The notes: generated from the sequence alone by a model not told the origin. Positions 14,330 through 22,484 are shown, counted from the first letter of the stretch. The stretch: DNA of 24,313 nt from Clostridiales bacterium (GCA_018365455.1 JAGZJZ010000083.1:1-24313), one strand, 5' to 3'. A program made the numbers and translations.

Positions 14330-14827
14330 ATGAAAAAACGTATATTATCTATGTTAGTTGACAACACATCCGGCGTATTAAGCCGTGTGGCAGGTTTATT
14401 TAGCAGACGTGGCTATAATATTGACAGCTTGACTGTTGGTGTAACCGCAGATCCTAGATATTCCAGAATGACAGTTGTTGTATGTGGAGATGAATTGATC
14501 CTGGATCAGATTACCAAACAGGTAGCGAAGCTGGTAGATGTGGTAGATATTAAGACTTTAAGTCCTGATGAGAGCGTCAGCCGCGAGCTTATCCTTGTGA
14601 AGGTACGGGCAGATGCCGGCAACCGACAGGCAATTATTGCGGTAGCAGATATTTTCAGGGCAAAAGTTGTAGATGTGGCAGTGGATTCACTGATTGTGGA
14701 ACTGACCGGAAACCAGTCAAAACTGGATGCTTTTATCAACCTTCTGGAAGGATACGAGATTCTGGAGCTGGCACGCACCGGCATTACCGGATTATCCCGT
14801 GGTGCGGAAGATATAAGGTATTTATAG
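14330..14827 (+). CDS. ilvN: Acetolactate synthase small (regulatory) subunit
   Basis: The 165-residue subunit binds valine and controls the catalytic subunit IlvB, which makes acetolactate and acetohydroxybutyrate. The N-terminal ACT domain (about 3-77) starts KKRILSMLVDNTSGVLSRVA and has RRGYNIDSLTVG. The C-terminal domain (about 85-160) begins ELILVKVRADAGNRQAI. The length and motifs are normal. A longer open frame (from 14237) exists, but it begins upstream of the promoter, and AAAGGTGG stands about 8-9 nt before ATG at 14330, so I use this start. No ilvB is next to it; the large subunit must be elsewhere. ilvC follows 78 bp downstream and is probably co-transcribed. Confidence 0.95.
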   Translation: MKKRILSMLVDNTSGVLSRVAGLFSRRGYNIDSLTVGVTADPRYSRMTVVVCGDELILDQITKQVAKLVDVVDIKTLSPDESVSRELILVKVRADAGNRQAIIAVADIFRAKVVDVAVDSLIVELTGNQSKLDAFINLLEGYEILELARTGITGLSRGAEDIRYL

Positions 14828-14905
14828 AACGTCAGGTACATATGGAAAAGTACGCTAGAGGCTTTTAAACCTTTAACAAATATAAAACATTTGGAGGAAA
14901 TGAAA

Positions 14906-15919
14906 ATGGCAGCAAAAATTTATTATCAGGAAGATTGTAATCTTGCATTATTAGAAGGCAAAACAATTGCTATTATTGGTTATGGAAGCCAGGGACATGC
15001 GCATGCGTTAAATGCAAAAGAGTCCGGATGCAACGTAATCATCGGTCTTTATGAAGGAAGCAAATCATGGGCAAAAGCAGAAGCACAGGGATTTGAAGTT
15101 TATACAGCTGCAGAAGCAGCAAAAAAAGCAGATATCATCATGATTTTGATCAATGATGAAAAACAGGCTAAGATGTACAAAGAATCTATTGAGCCAAACT
15201 TAGAAGAAGGAAACATGTTAATGTTTGCTCATGGCTTTGCAATTCACTTTGGACAGATTGTAGCACCAAAGAACGTTGATGTTGTTATGATCGCTCCTAA
15301 GGGACCTGGACATACCGTAAGAAGCCAGTACCAGGAAGGAAAAGGAGTTCCTTGTCTGATCGCAGTACATCAGGATTCTACCGGAAAAGCACATGACAAA
15401 GGTTTAGCTTACGCTTTAGCAATCGGCGGAGCAAGAGCTGGTGTTCTGGAAACAACTTTCCGTCAGGAAACAGAAACAGACCTTTTCGGTGAGCAGGCAG
15501 TTCTTTGCGGCGGCGTTACCGCTCTTATGAAAGCTGGTTTTGAAACATTAGTAGAAGCTGGATATGAACCGGAAAGCGCATATTTTGAATGTATCCACGA
15601 AATGAAACTGATCGTAGACCTGATCTTCGAAAGCGGATTTGAAGGAATGAGATATTCCATCTCTAACACAGCTGAATACGGCGATTACATCACTGGACCT
15701 AAGATCGTTACAGATGAAACCAAAAAAGCAATGAAACAGGTATTGAAAGATATCCAGGAAGGTGTATTTGCACGTGACTGGCTGTTAGAGAACCAGGTAG
15801 GATGCCCGAACTTCATGGCTAAGAGAAAACAGGAAGCAAATCACCAGTTAGAAGAAGTTGGTAAAGAACTTCGTAAATTATACAGCTGGAATGATGGAAA
15901 CAAATTACTGGACAACTAA
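14906..15919 (+). CDS. ilvC: Ketol-acid reductoisomerase, class I
   Basis: The 337-residue enzyme (EC 1.1.1.86) turns acetolactate or acetohydroxybutyrate into the dihydroxy acids for valine, leucine and isoleucine. The Rossmann fold shows IGYGSQGHAHALNAKESG near residue 24. The substrate-side motifs are KGPGHTVRSQY, ETDLFGEQAVLCGG, and the helical domain HEMKLIVDLIFESG. The length is normal for class I. The first codon could be read as a TTG at 14891, but GGAGGA sits 7 nt before the ATG at 14906. The cofactor loop after beta-2 reads GLYEGSKSW; the acidic residue there is discussed in the findings. It lies behind ilvN and ends at a large compound terminator. Confidence 0.97.
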   Translation: MAAKIYYQEDCNLALLEGKTIAIIGYGSQGHAHALNAKESGCNVIIGLYEGSKSWAKAEAQGFEVYTAAEAAKKADIIMILINDEKQAKMYKESIEPNLEEGNMLMFAHGFAIHFGQIVAPKNVDVVMIAPKGPGHTVRSQYQEGKGVPCLIAVHQDSTGKAHDKGLAYALAIGGARAGVLETTFRQETETDLFGEQAVLCGGVTALMKAGFETLVEAGYEPESAYFECIHEMKLIVDLIFESGFEGMRYSISNTAEYGDYITGPKIVTDETKKAMKQVLKDIQEGVFARDWLLENQVGCPNFMAKRKQEANHQLEEVGKELRKLYSWNDGNKLLDN

Positions 15920-15980
15920 TTCCAGATTAAGAGTCTATTATAGATGCGTTGGGATTACTCAATGCAGATAGAAATAATAT

Positions 15981-16076
15981 AAGCCGGTAACATGTGAAAT
16001 TTGGATTCCCTCCCATAAGCGGAATGAAAGCTTATGGGGGAATCACGAACTCAAACATGTTACCGGCTTTTTCTTT
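15981..16076. terminator. Large compound hairpin terminator behind ilvC
   Basis: An outer stem AAGCCGGTAACATGT (15981-15995) pairs with 16055-16069 and runs into CTTTTTCTTTT. Inside it a second stem (16004-16020 with 16030-16044, one bulge) forms another hairpin. The rightward U-tract is good. On the minus strand only a weaker T-rich tail follows, serving the convergent hydrolase gene. Confidence 0.88.
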
Positions 16077-16089
16077 TGCCTGTATAGAA

Positions 16090-17481
16090 TCAGGAATTAA
16101 AGTAACGGTATACGATTCCTGATATGGCACGTATATTTGCCTGTGCCGCACCTGCATTGGAGATATTTGACATAACGCAGAGAATATAATCTGCTTTGGG
16201 AGAATAGACGATTGCCATATCATGCTGGTATTCATCTGTTTCTCCGGTCTTATTCGCCACAACTGTTCCGGAGGGAACACCTGAGGGTATTTTTATGCGG
16301 AAAGTCTGCTGCTTGAGCAGATCCAGCATTTTACCGGAATAGGTTTTGGAGACGCATTTACCGTTGTAGATGTCCTCTAAGATTTTACCCAGGTTTTGTA
16401 CAGATGTCTGGTTCCAGGTTGTGCCGTTATTAATATCGTCGCCCCCGTTGGAGCTTGGATAAATAGCCTGCCCCTGATTGGTATCAGTATATCCATATTT
16501 TTTACAGAAATCATTCGTTGCATTTTTACCAATAGTCCGTACCAGCGTATTAAAGGATTCGTTGCTGCTGTAAGTGATCATAGAGTTGAGCAGTTGATTA
16601 ATGTAACCGCTTTCTGAAAGTTTTCCGTTGTTAATGGCTTCGTAAACAGCTCCCATGGTAAATACTTTAATGACACTGGCTGCATAGTAATAATTATTGC
16701 CGATCAGACAGCTTTGGCCATCGTTTAAATTTTTAACATATACGGACCATCTGCCTGATGTGCAGGAGTTGTTAATATAAGAAGTTAACTCATCGTTGAG
16801 AGCGGATATAGACTGTGTTTTATTTTTGATCCACTTTCCGTTTTTATCTACGAAATAGCCCTGTACCCAGGTGTTAACTGCCATTTTACCATTGGAGTAA
16901 AAATAGTAATCATAGGTTTTCCTGCCTTTTTTTATTTTCTGCCAACCGGTTTGCATGACCCCTTTTTTATTAAAGTAATAAGTGGATTTGCCCTTTTTCA
17001 GCCAGCCGGTCTGCATAATGCCCTTGCTGTTAAAGTAATATTTCTTACCCTTTATGGACCGAAAGCCTTTTTGGATGATCCCCTTTTTATCAGCGTAGTA
17101 CTTTTTGCTATTGAAAGTTTTGAATCCATTTGTACGCAGATATCCGTTTTTATCAAAGAGATATGTATTGCCTTTTATCTTTCTAAGACCTGTAGCAGCC
17201 GCACCATTGGAAGTCAGATATAATTTCTTACCCTTAAAAGTGACGAAACGGTTTTGAATCATCCTGCCTTTGGCATTAAAATAGTAGCGTTTGCCATCTA
17301 TTTTATAGGTGGTATTACAGACTTTATTCCCGTTTTTATCGTAATAATAACGGTATTTCATCTGTACCCATCCGGTTTTGGCAGATTTCTCTTCTGCGGC
17401 ATGTGCAGTGACCGGCAATGAGACTGCTGCCAGAACCAACAGTAACATCAGTAAGGATTGATACTTCAGATACTTCTTCAT
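16090..17481 (-). CDS. Secreted serine hydrolase of the beta-lactamase/PBP fold with N-terminal cell-wall-binding repeats
   Basis: The 463-residue protein has a signal peptide (about 1-29, cut after THAHA). Residues about 36-220 hold about nine aromatic repeats (GWxxxxG..YYF, e.g. GIMQTGWLKKGKSTYYFNKK), the choline/glucan-binding type (PF01473-like), which anchor proteins to the wall. Residues about 225-463 resemble the class A beta-lactamase family: S269-V-I-K272 (SxxK), S305-S-N307 (SxN) and K411-T-G413 (KTG). I see no clear glutamate corresponding to the Ambler E166, so it may be a peptidase or cell-wall hydrolase rather than a drug-resistance enzyme. The ATG has GGGGGA about 10 nt upstream and overlaps the end of the LysR gene by 4 bp, so it is translationally coupled to it. 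Confidence 0.85.
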   Translation of the reverse strand: MKKYLKYQSLLMLLLVLAAVSLPVTAHAAEEKSAKTGWVQMKYRYYYDKNGNKVCNTTYKIDGKRYYFNAKGRMIQNRFVTFKGKKLYLTSNGAAATGLRKIKGNTYLFDKNGYLRTNGFKTFNSKKYYADKKGIIQKGFRSIKGKKYYFNSKGIMQTGWLKKGKSTYYFNKKGVMQTGWQKIKKGRKTYDYYFYSNGKMAVNTWVQGYFVDKNGKWIKNKTQSISALNDELTSYINNSCTSGRWSVYVKNLNDGQSCLIGNNYYYAASVIKVFTMGAVYEAINNGKLSESGYINQLLNSMITYSSNESFNTLVRTIGKNATNDFCKKYGYTDTNQGQAIYPSSNGGDDINNGTTWNQTSVQNLGKILEDIYNGKCVSKTYSGKMLDLLKQQTFRIKIPSGVPSGTVVANKTGETDEYQHDMAIVYSPKADYILCVMSNISNAGAAQANIRAISGIVYRYFNS

Positions 17482-18392
17482 AAGTCAAGATTCCCCCTTT
17501 TGGATTTGCTGCAGAAGCGGATGAATTCCTGTAAAGCGTGGGAGGGATAGGATGATTTTAAATATGCAAATCCGACCTGGCGCTTATGAATTGGGAATGC
17601 AAGCGGTATCTCCTGCAAAGTCTGGTTATCTAACTCTTCTTGGACAAATTTCTTGATGACACAGGCAACCCCAAGGCCTATTTTTGCAAAATCGATCAAA
17701 AGATCCATTGTGGTTACTTCCAGCAGGGTATTGGGTTCCAGCCTCTGTCCCGCCAGGTAATCATCGATATACTGTCGGGTCATATTGTCTTTGTCTAAAA
17801 GCATAAGAGTAGCTGTACTAAATATATCATAATTTTCCTCTTTTGTCCGTAAGAAAAGGTTATCCAGATAATTTTTGGAGGCAACGAAGACATCTTCAAT
17901 TTCTTCTATGGCATGAAATTCAACCTGGGTGTTGTGTTCCGGTTCGCCAATCAGTCCAATGTCAATTTTCTGTTCTTCTAACAGCTGCAGGGTACGGTTG
18001 CTGGACTGGCATTCAATGGTTATGCGGATGTGAGGATACAGCTTGATAAATTCCTGTAAATAAGGGAGAAGCAGGTATTTGCAAAGAGTGGTGCTAACCC
18101 CTATGCGCAGGTGTCCGATTCCAAGGTCTGCTGCCATGCGCAGCTGTTCTTCTCCGATTTCAATCGCTTCAAATGCCGTTTTTACATGTTCGTACAGCAA
18201 TTTACCCTCATCGGTGAGACGCACGCCTCTGGAGGTTCTGGAAAAGAGTACCGTATTCAGAGACTGTTCCAGCTTTTGAATGGACTTGCTGATTGCCGGC
18301 TGGCTGATAAAAAGTTCTTCGGCAGCCTTGGAAATACTGCCGGAGTTTGCTGTGGTAAAAAAGATTTTATAGAGTGACAGGTTCTGATTCAT
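17478..18392 (-). CDS. LysR-family regulator, divergent from leuC and overlapping the hydrolase gene
   Basis: The 304-residue regulator has a winged helix-turn-helix at about 1-60: SGSISKAAEELFISQPAISK, then LEQSLNTVLFSRTSRGVRLT. The effector domain follows. GAGGGA lies 4-5 nt before the ATG at 18390-18392; a further ATG 12 bp upstream has no ribosome binding site. The start of leuC is 226 bp away on the other strand. A LysR-type palindrome and a longer inverted repeat lie in that gap. Its stop TGA overlaps the hydrolase start (ATGA). Regulation of leuCD is the simplest reading, with the hydrolase co-transcribed. The effector could be a leucine-pathway intermediate such as isopropylmalate, as in LeuO-like or IlvY-like systems; this is unproven. 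Confidence 0.93.
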   Translation of the reverse strand: MNQNLSLYKIFFTTANSGSISKAAEELFISQPAISKSIQKLEQSLNTVLFSRTSRGVRLTDEGKLLYEHVKTAFEAIEIGEEQLRMAADLGIGHLRIGVSTTLCKYLLLPYLQEFIKLYPHIRITIECQSSNRTLQLLEEQKIDIGLIGEPEHNTQVEFHAIEEIEDVFVASKNYLDNLFLRTKEENYDIFSTATLMLLDKDNMTRQYIDDYLAGQRLEPNTLLEVTTMDLLIDFAKIGLGVACVIKKFVQEELDNQTLQEIPLAFPIHKRQVGFAYLKSSYPSHALQEFIRFCSKSKRGNLDL

Positions 18393-18430
18393 AGCTTCCC
18401 TCATTTCTTTATTTATTATCTTTTTTGATA

Positions 18431-18501
18431 TTGGTATAACTTTAAGTTATGATAAATATTCGTAATATGTATTTCTATTATACCAATTTTTGTGTTATAA
18501 T
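18431..18501. promoter_or_regulatory. leuC control region with nested dyads
   Basis: ATAACTT-T-AAGTTAT (18436-18450) is a dyad containing the LysR T-N11-A box. A wider inverted repeat TTGGTATAA (18431-18439) / TTATACCAA (18478-18486) brackets 38 bp. TATAAT at 18496-18501 is a good -10 for leuC but has no consensus -35 at 17 bp, as expected for an activated promoter. Confidence 0.6.
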
Positions 18502-18524
18502 TCAAACAATAGTTAAAATCCATT

Positions 18525-18580
18525 TGTTTAAGGATTGAAATTCGTTCCTGTGCAGAGGATTGCACAGCACGGTTTAAACA
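18525..18580 (+). other. Structured leader of the leuC transcript
   Basis: In the roughly 110-nt leader, CTGTGCA (18548-18554) pairs with TGCACAG (18561-18567), loop GAGGAT. Around it TGTTTAA (18525-18531) can pair with TTAAACA (18574-18580). No anti-terminator with a U-tract follows, and no leucine-rich leader peptide is seen. Its role is unknown. Confidence 0.4.
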
Positions 18581-18618
18581 GTAACTTTAATTTAACAATA
18601 ATCAGGAGGACAAATAAT

Positions 18619-19887
18619 ATGGGAATGACAATGACACAGAAAATTTTAGCTGCTCATGCCGGACTGGAGTCTGTGGAAGCAGGACAGCTGATTGAAGCTG
18701 ATCTGGATCTGGTTCTGGGAAATGATATTACTTCCCCGGTAGCGATTCATGAAATGGATAAAATGAAAACAGGAGAGGTATTCCATAAGGATAAAATCGC
18801 CCTTGTAATGGATCACTTTATTCCAAATAAGGATATTAAATCAGCAGAGCACTGCAAATGCGTTCGGGAGTTTGCCTGTAAGCATGATATCACCAATTAT
18901 TTCGATGTAGGAGATATGGGGATTGAACACGCGCTTCTGCCGGAAAAAGGCCTGGCGGTAGCAGGAGACGTAATCATTGGTGCAGATTCCCACACCTGTA
19001 CCTATGGAGCTTTGGGAGCCTTCTCAACAGGTGTTGGAAGCACCGATATGGCAGCGGGCATGGCTACCGGAAAAGCATGGTTTAAAGTACCTTCCGCAAT
19101 TAAATTCAATCTGGTTGGAGCACCTTCTAAATGGGTTAGCGGAAAAGATGTGATTTTACATATTATCGGCATGATCGGTGTGGATGGAGCACTTTATAAA
19201 TCTATGGAATTTGTAGGAGAAGGCGTTAAGAATCTTACTATGGATGATCGTTTTACGATTGCAAATATGGCAATTGAAGCCGGTGGAAAAAACGGAATCT
19301 TCCCGGTAGACGAGATCACAAAAGAATATTTAGATTCCCATAGTAAGAGACCTTATACGGTATTTGAAGCAGACGAAGATGCAGTGTATGATGAAGAATA
19401 CACCATTAATTTAAGCGAATTGAAGCCTACCATTGCATTCCCGCATCTGCCGGAAAACACGAAGACCATTGATGAAATTCAGGAAGATGTAGTCATTGAC
19501 CAGGTTGTAATCGGTTCCTGCACCAACGGGCGTATAGATGATTTAAGATGTGCAGCAGAAATCTTAAAAGACCGCCATGTAAAAAAAGGAATCCGTTGTA
19601 TCGTCATTCCGGCAACCCAGAAGATTTATCTCCAGGCGATTGAAGAAGGGCTGATTCAGACCTTTATTACATCCGGAGCCGTAGTCAGCACACCAACCTG
19701 CGGACCATGTCTGGGAGGTTATATGGGAATTCTGGCAGCAGGAGAGCGCTGTGTATCAACAACCAACAGAAACTTTGTAGGCCGTATGGGTCATGTGGAG
19801 TCAGAGGTATATCTCACCAGCCCCGCAGTGGCTGCTGCGAGTGCAATTACCGGTAAAATTTCAGCTCCGGCAGAATTAGGATTATAG
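18619..19887 (+). CDS. leuC: 3-isopropylmalate dehydratase large subunit
   Basis: The 422-residue subunit, with LeuD, interconverts 2- and 3-isopropylmalate (EC 4.2.1.33) in leucine synthesis. It is the shorter LeuC type seen in archaea and clostridia, distinct from the longer enterobacterial form. The [4Fe-4S] ligands are visible as cysteines in IGSCTNGR (about C300) and TCGPCLGG (about C360 and C363). Other motifs are GADSHTCTYGALGAF and KMKTGEVFHKDK. A longer frame begins with TTG at 18535, but AGGAGGA lies 8 nt before the ATG at 18619, so I use this start. leuD follows after 12 bp. Confidence 0.96.
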   Translation: MGMTMTQKILAAHAGLESVEAGQLIEADLDLVLGNDITSPVAIHEMDKMKTGEVFHKDKIALVMDHFIPNKDIKSAEHCKCVREFACKHDITNYFDVGDMGIEHALLPEKGLAVAGDVIIGADSHTCTYGALGAFSTGVGSTDMAAGMATGKAWFKVPSAIKFNLVGAPSKWVSGKDVILHIIGMIGVDGALYKSMEFVGEGVKNLTMDDRFTIANMAIEAGGKNGIFPVDEITKEYLDSHSKRPYTVFEADEDAVYDEEYTINLSELKPTIAFPHLPENTKTIDEIQEDVVIDQVVIGSCTNGRIDDLRCAAEILKDRHVKKGIRCIVIPATQKIYLQAIEEGLIQTFITSGAVVSTPTCGPCLGGYMGILAAGERCVSTTNRNFVGRMGHVESEVYLTSPAVAAASAITGKISAPAELGL

Positions 19888-19899
19888 GAGGAAGCATCG

Positions 19900-20385
19900 A
19901 TGAAAGCAAATGGAATAGTATTTAAATATGGAGACAACGTAGATACAGATGTCATCATCCCGGCAAGATACCTGAATTCTTCAGATCCGGCGGAACTTGC
20001 AACACATTGTATGGAAGATATCGACAAAGAATTTGTAAACCAGGTGAAAAAAGGAGATATTATCGTAGCAGAGAAAAACTTCGGCTGCGGATCCTCCAGA
20101 GAACATGCACCAATCGCCATTAAAGCAGCCGGCGTAAGCTGTGTCATCGCAGATACTTTCGCAAGGATTTTCTACCGCAATGCCATCAATATTGGTCTGC
20201 CAATCATTGAATGTCCGGAGGCATCCAAAGGAATTGATAAAGGGGATGAAGTAGAAGTGGACTTTGACAGCGGCATGATTTATAACAAAACAAAAGGAAC
20301 AGAGTTTAAAGGACAGGCGTTTCCGGAGTTTATGCAGAAACTCATCGAGGCCGGCGGATTGATTAATTATATTAATAATAAGTAA
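19900..20385 (+). CDS. leuD: 3-isopropylmalate dehydratase small subunit
   Basis: The 161-residue subunit completes the isopropylmalate isomerase and provides the swivel domain. Motifs are YGDNVDTDVIIPARYL near the start, KNFGCGSSREHAPIAI (about 61-76) and DTFARIFYRNAINIGLP. The length suits the archaeal/clostridial subtype that pairs with the shorter LeuC. AGGAGG is a good site about 9 nt before the ATG. Gene order leuC-leuD is normal. A hairpin terminator is at 20508. Confidence 0.96.
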   Translation: MKANGIVFKYGDNVDTDVIIPARYLNSSDPAELATHCMEDIDKEFVNQVKKGDIIVAEKNFGCGSSREHAPIAIKAAGVSCVIADTFARIFYRNAINIGLPIIECPEASKGIDKGDEVEVDFDSGMIYNKTKGTEFKGQAFPEFMQKLIEAGGLINYINNK

Positions 20386-20507
20386 GGCTGGGCTACTGGT
20401 CTAAGTTGCTGCATGGGCATTTTATTGAAATAGGATGAATTGCTGGAATTGTTGGATGTCTGGGCGGATTTGATCATATTTTGAAATATTTCGAGGGATA
20501 TAACGAA

Positions 20508-20535
20508 AGAGTCTATCATGAAGATAGGCTCTTTT
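20508..20535 (+). terminator. Terminator of leuCD
   Basis: AGAGTCTATC (20508-20517) pairs with 20523-20532, with one G-T pair, loop ATGAA, and runs into TTTT. It is 122 bp beyond leuD; the space between holds nothing I can assign. Confidence 0.82.
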
Positions 20536-20576
20536 GTATGTAATATTTTTGAAATCCGAACATAGGGATCGTTTAT

Positions 20577-20879
20577 TTAAAGTTCGGAAGTAAGCTCTTT
20601 GATTTTTTCTTTAGCTTTGCTTAATAAGGCAATTCCCTTTGATGTAATTGAATAATATTTCCTTATTTTTCCGCTTTCCAGCTTTTCTTCAACAGTAACT
20701 AATTCTGCTTTTTCTAATTTGTGTAAGATAGGATATAGTGTACCTGCGCTTATTTCATAGCCGTGATGCTGCAACTCTTCTATCATCCATGAACCGTAAA
20801 ATGGTTCTTTCTGTGCATGCTGCAAGATATGAATTTGAATAAATCCTAAAAATAACTTTCTTAAAATAGGGTCTTGCAT
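20577..20879 (-). CDS. PadR-family transcriptional repressor
   Basis: The 100-residue PadR protein has the winged helix typical of the family, with the motif GYEISAGTLYPILHKLEKAEL and the wing SGKIRKYYSITSKGIALL. It is the compact PadR type with a short C-terminal helix. A frame starting 15 bp further out exists, but GGGAGG lies about 6 nt before the ATG at 20877-20879. It is divergent from an ABC exporter operon. A 22-bp palindrome at 20921-20942 lies between them and is the probable operator. PadR proteins normally release DNA on binding a small hydrophobic or phenolic molecule or drug; what this one senses is unknown. Confidence 0.92.
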   Translation of the reverse strand: MQDPILRKLFLGFIQIHILQHAQKEPFYGSWMIEELQHHGYEISAGTLYPILHKLEKAELVTVEEKLESGKIRKYYSITSKGIALLSKAKEKIKELTSEL

Positions 20880-20920
20880 TATGTTACCTCCCATGATATA
20901 GTGATATCGAAATTCAATAA

Positions 20921-20955
20921 CGAAAATAGATATCTATTTTCGATATCTATATGAT
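20921..20955. promoter_or_regulatory. PadR operator candidate and exporter promoter
   Basis: The 22-bp perfect palindrome 20921-20942 (arm CGAAAATAGAT) overlaps the expected -35 zone of a promoter whose -10 is TATGAT (20950-20955). Additional ATATCG/CGATAT half-sites flank it. PadR bound here would block transcription to the right, and probably its own transcription too. Confidence 0.65.
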
Positions 20956-20991
20956 ACCACAAAAAATAAAAACGTCAAGGGGGTAGCCATT

Positions 20992-21615
20992 ATGGAACAT
21001 ATAATAGAAACTGAGAATTTATGTTTTCAAGATTTCTTGCGATATCCAGACATTATCATCGAAAAAAATACAGTCACATTTATAAAGGGGGCAAGCGGCT
21101 GCGGAAAAAGCACGTTACTTAAACTGTTTAACGGAACAATTTCACCAAGCATAGGTTGTGTGCTGTATGGCGGGAAAGATATTTCTTTGCTGGATAAGAT
21201 TGCATTAAGAAGAGATGTTTTGCTAGTTAAGCAAGTACCCTATTTATTTCAAGGAAGTATTTATCAAAATTTTGTGGCTTTTCATCAAGTGCATGAAAGC
21301 ATTTGTCCCAGTCAATCTGAGATAAGCAATTATCTGGATCTTTGCTGTATATCAGTTGCATTAGAAACGCGATGTGATACCATGTCCGGAGGTGAACGGC
21401 AAAGAGTATTTTTAAGTATTGCTCTTTCCTTAATGCCCAAGGTATTGTTGTTGGATGAGCCAACTTCTGCCTTAAATAAAGAACTATCAAACGAATTGTT
21501 ATATAATATTATTGAGCATTGTAAACAACAAAATGTATCATTAGTAATTGTTAGCCATGATTTAGAATTGCAATCTACTTTTGCGGAAAAAATTATTGAA
21601 TTGAGGAGAGGATAA
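20992..21615 (+). CDS. fetA: ABC transporter ATP-binding protein, FetA-like
   Basis: The 207-residue ATPase is compact. Walker A is GASGCGKST (about 34-42), the signature is MSGGERQRVF (about 128-137), Walker B is VLLLDEPTSAL and the switch histidine is in SHD. It is the partner of a permease of the YbbM/FetB family, which fixes the assignment; FetAB in E. coli exports iron and aids oxidative stress resistance. The symbol is given by that partnership. The site GGGGG lies about 8 nt before the ATG. The stop TAA overlaps the next ATG by one base (TAATG). It is under probable PadR control. Confidence 0.82.
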   Translation: MEHIIETENLCFQDFLRYPDIIIEKNTVTFIKGASGCGKSTLLKLFNGTISPSIGCVLYGGKDISLLDKIALRRDVLLVKQVPYLFQGSIYQNFVAFHQVHESICPSQSEISNYLDLCCISVALETRCDTMSGGERQRVFLSIALSLMPKVLLLDEPTSALNKELSNELLYNIIEHCKQQNVSLVIVSHDLELQSTFAEKIIELRRG

Positions 21616-22388
21616 TGAGGGAAGTTATTCAAATAGATTATGGACGATTTTTGCTAATATATCTGCTATTGCTAATCGTATTAGCAGTTATGAAAAAATG
21701 TAAAATGCAACAATCAAAATTACTACTTTTGGGTAGTGTGCAAATGACTGTGCAGTTAGTGATAGCGGGATTTCTCTTAACATACATATTTGAAAATCCG
21801 AAGCCAATATATACGATATCCTATATTATCTTGATGATTTCATTTGCAATTTACAGAGTGTTATCTAAAAACAAGGAGCTGAACCTTAAGTTTAAATTAT
21901 ATATTGCCTCTACACTTTCGATATCGGGCATTGGAATTATTGTGTTTTTTATTGTTGTTGTGGTAAATGAAAATTTATTTAATCCTCAATACGCCATTCC
22001 CTTAAGCGGAATGATATTTGGAAATGTTATGACAGGATTAAACCTGGGTTTGAAAACATTTCGTGAAAGTATAGATACGGAGCGAAATAAAATGGAGGCG
22101 CTTTTGAATTTTGGCGGTAAGCCGAATGATATTTTACGCCCATTTGTTTTTCAAGCACTTGAAACGGCACTGTTACCAACAATAAATTCTATGGTGGGTA
22201 TGGGAATTATTTCGTTGCCCGGAATGATGACTGGACAAATTTTATCTGGTACGCTTCCTACAACAGCAATTCTTTATCAAATTGCAATTATGATTGCAAT
22301 TACCACGGTCGTATGCTTTTCTGTGTTTGGGTCACTGTATTTAGGATATCAAACACTATATAATAGTAATGCACAATTTAATTTTTAA
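21615..22388 (+). CDS. fetB: ABC transporter permease, FetB/YbbM (UPF0014) family
   Basis: The 257-residue membrane protein fits the family length of about 260. Hydrophobic helices occur at about 11-25, 35-55, 60-80, 95-118, 125-145, 190-215 and 220-245. The family hallmark is visible in IPLSGMIFGNVMTGLNL and in ESIDTERNKMEALLNFG (charged, cytoplasmic), and in MVGMGIISLPGMMTGQILSG near the end. Known members such as E. coli FetB export iron. Here an export role for a metal or an organic compound sensed by PadR is an inference. Transcription ends at the hairpin near 22485. Confidence 0.88.
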   Translation: MREVIQIDYGRFLLIYLLLLIVLAVMKKCKMQQSKLLLLGSVQMTVQLVIAGFLLTYIFENPKPIYTISYIILMISFAIYRVLSKNKELNLKFKLYIASTLSISGIGIIVFFIVVVVNENLFNPQYAIPLSGMIFGNVMTGLNLGLKTFRESIDTERNKMEALLNFGGKPNDILRPFVFQALETALLPTINSMVGMGIISLPGMMTGQILSGTLPTTAILYQIAIMIAITTVVCFSVFGSLYLGYQTLYNSNAQFNF

Positions 22389-22484
22389 TTAATAAAAAGA
22401 TCGAAGGAGAATATTACGAAATATAAGACATACTGTGCTAATTGTAATAGGCACAACGCATAAAAAAGCAATACATTAATGACC

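Noticed and set aside
22405..22461. Ribosome-binding-like AAGGAGA followed by a frame KYKTYCANCNRHNA with ACG where ATG is expected
   Set aside because: It may be a decayed tiny gene after fetB, but with no start codon and 15 residues it cannot be supported.
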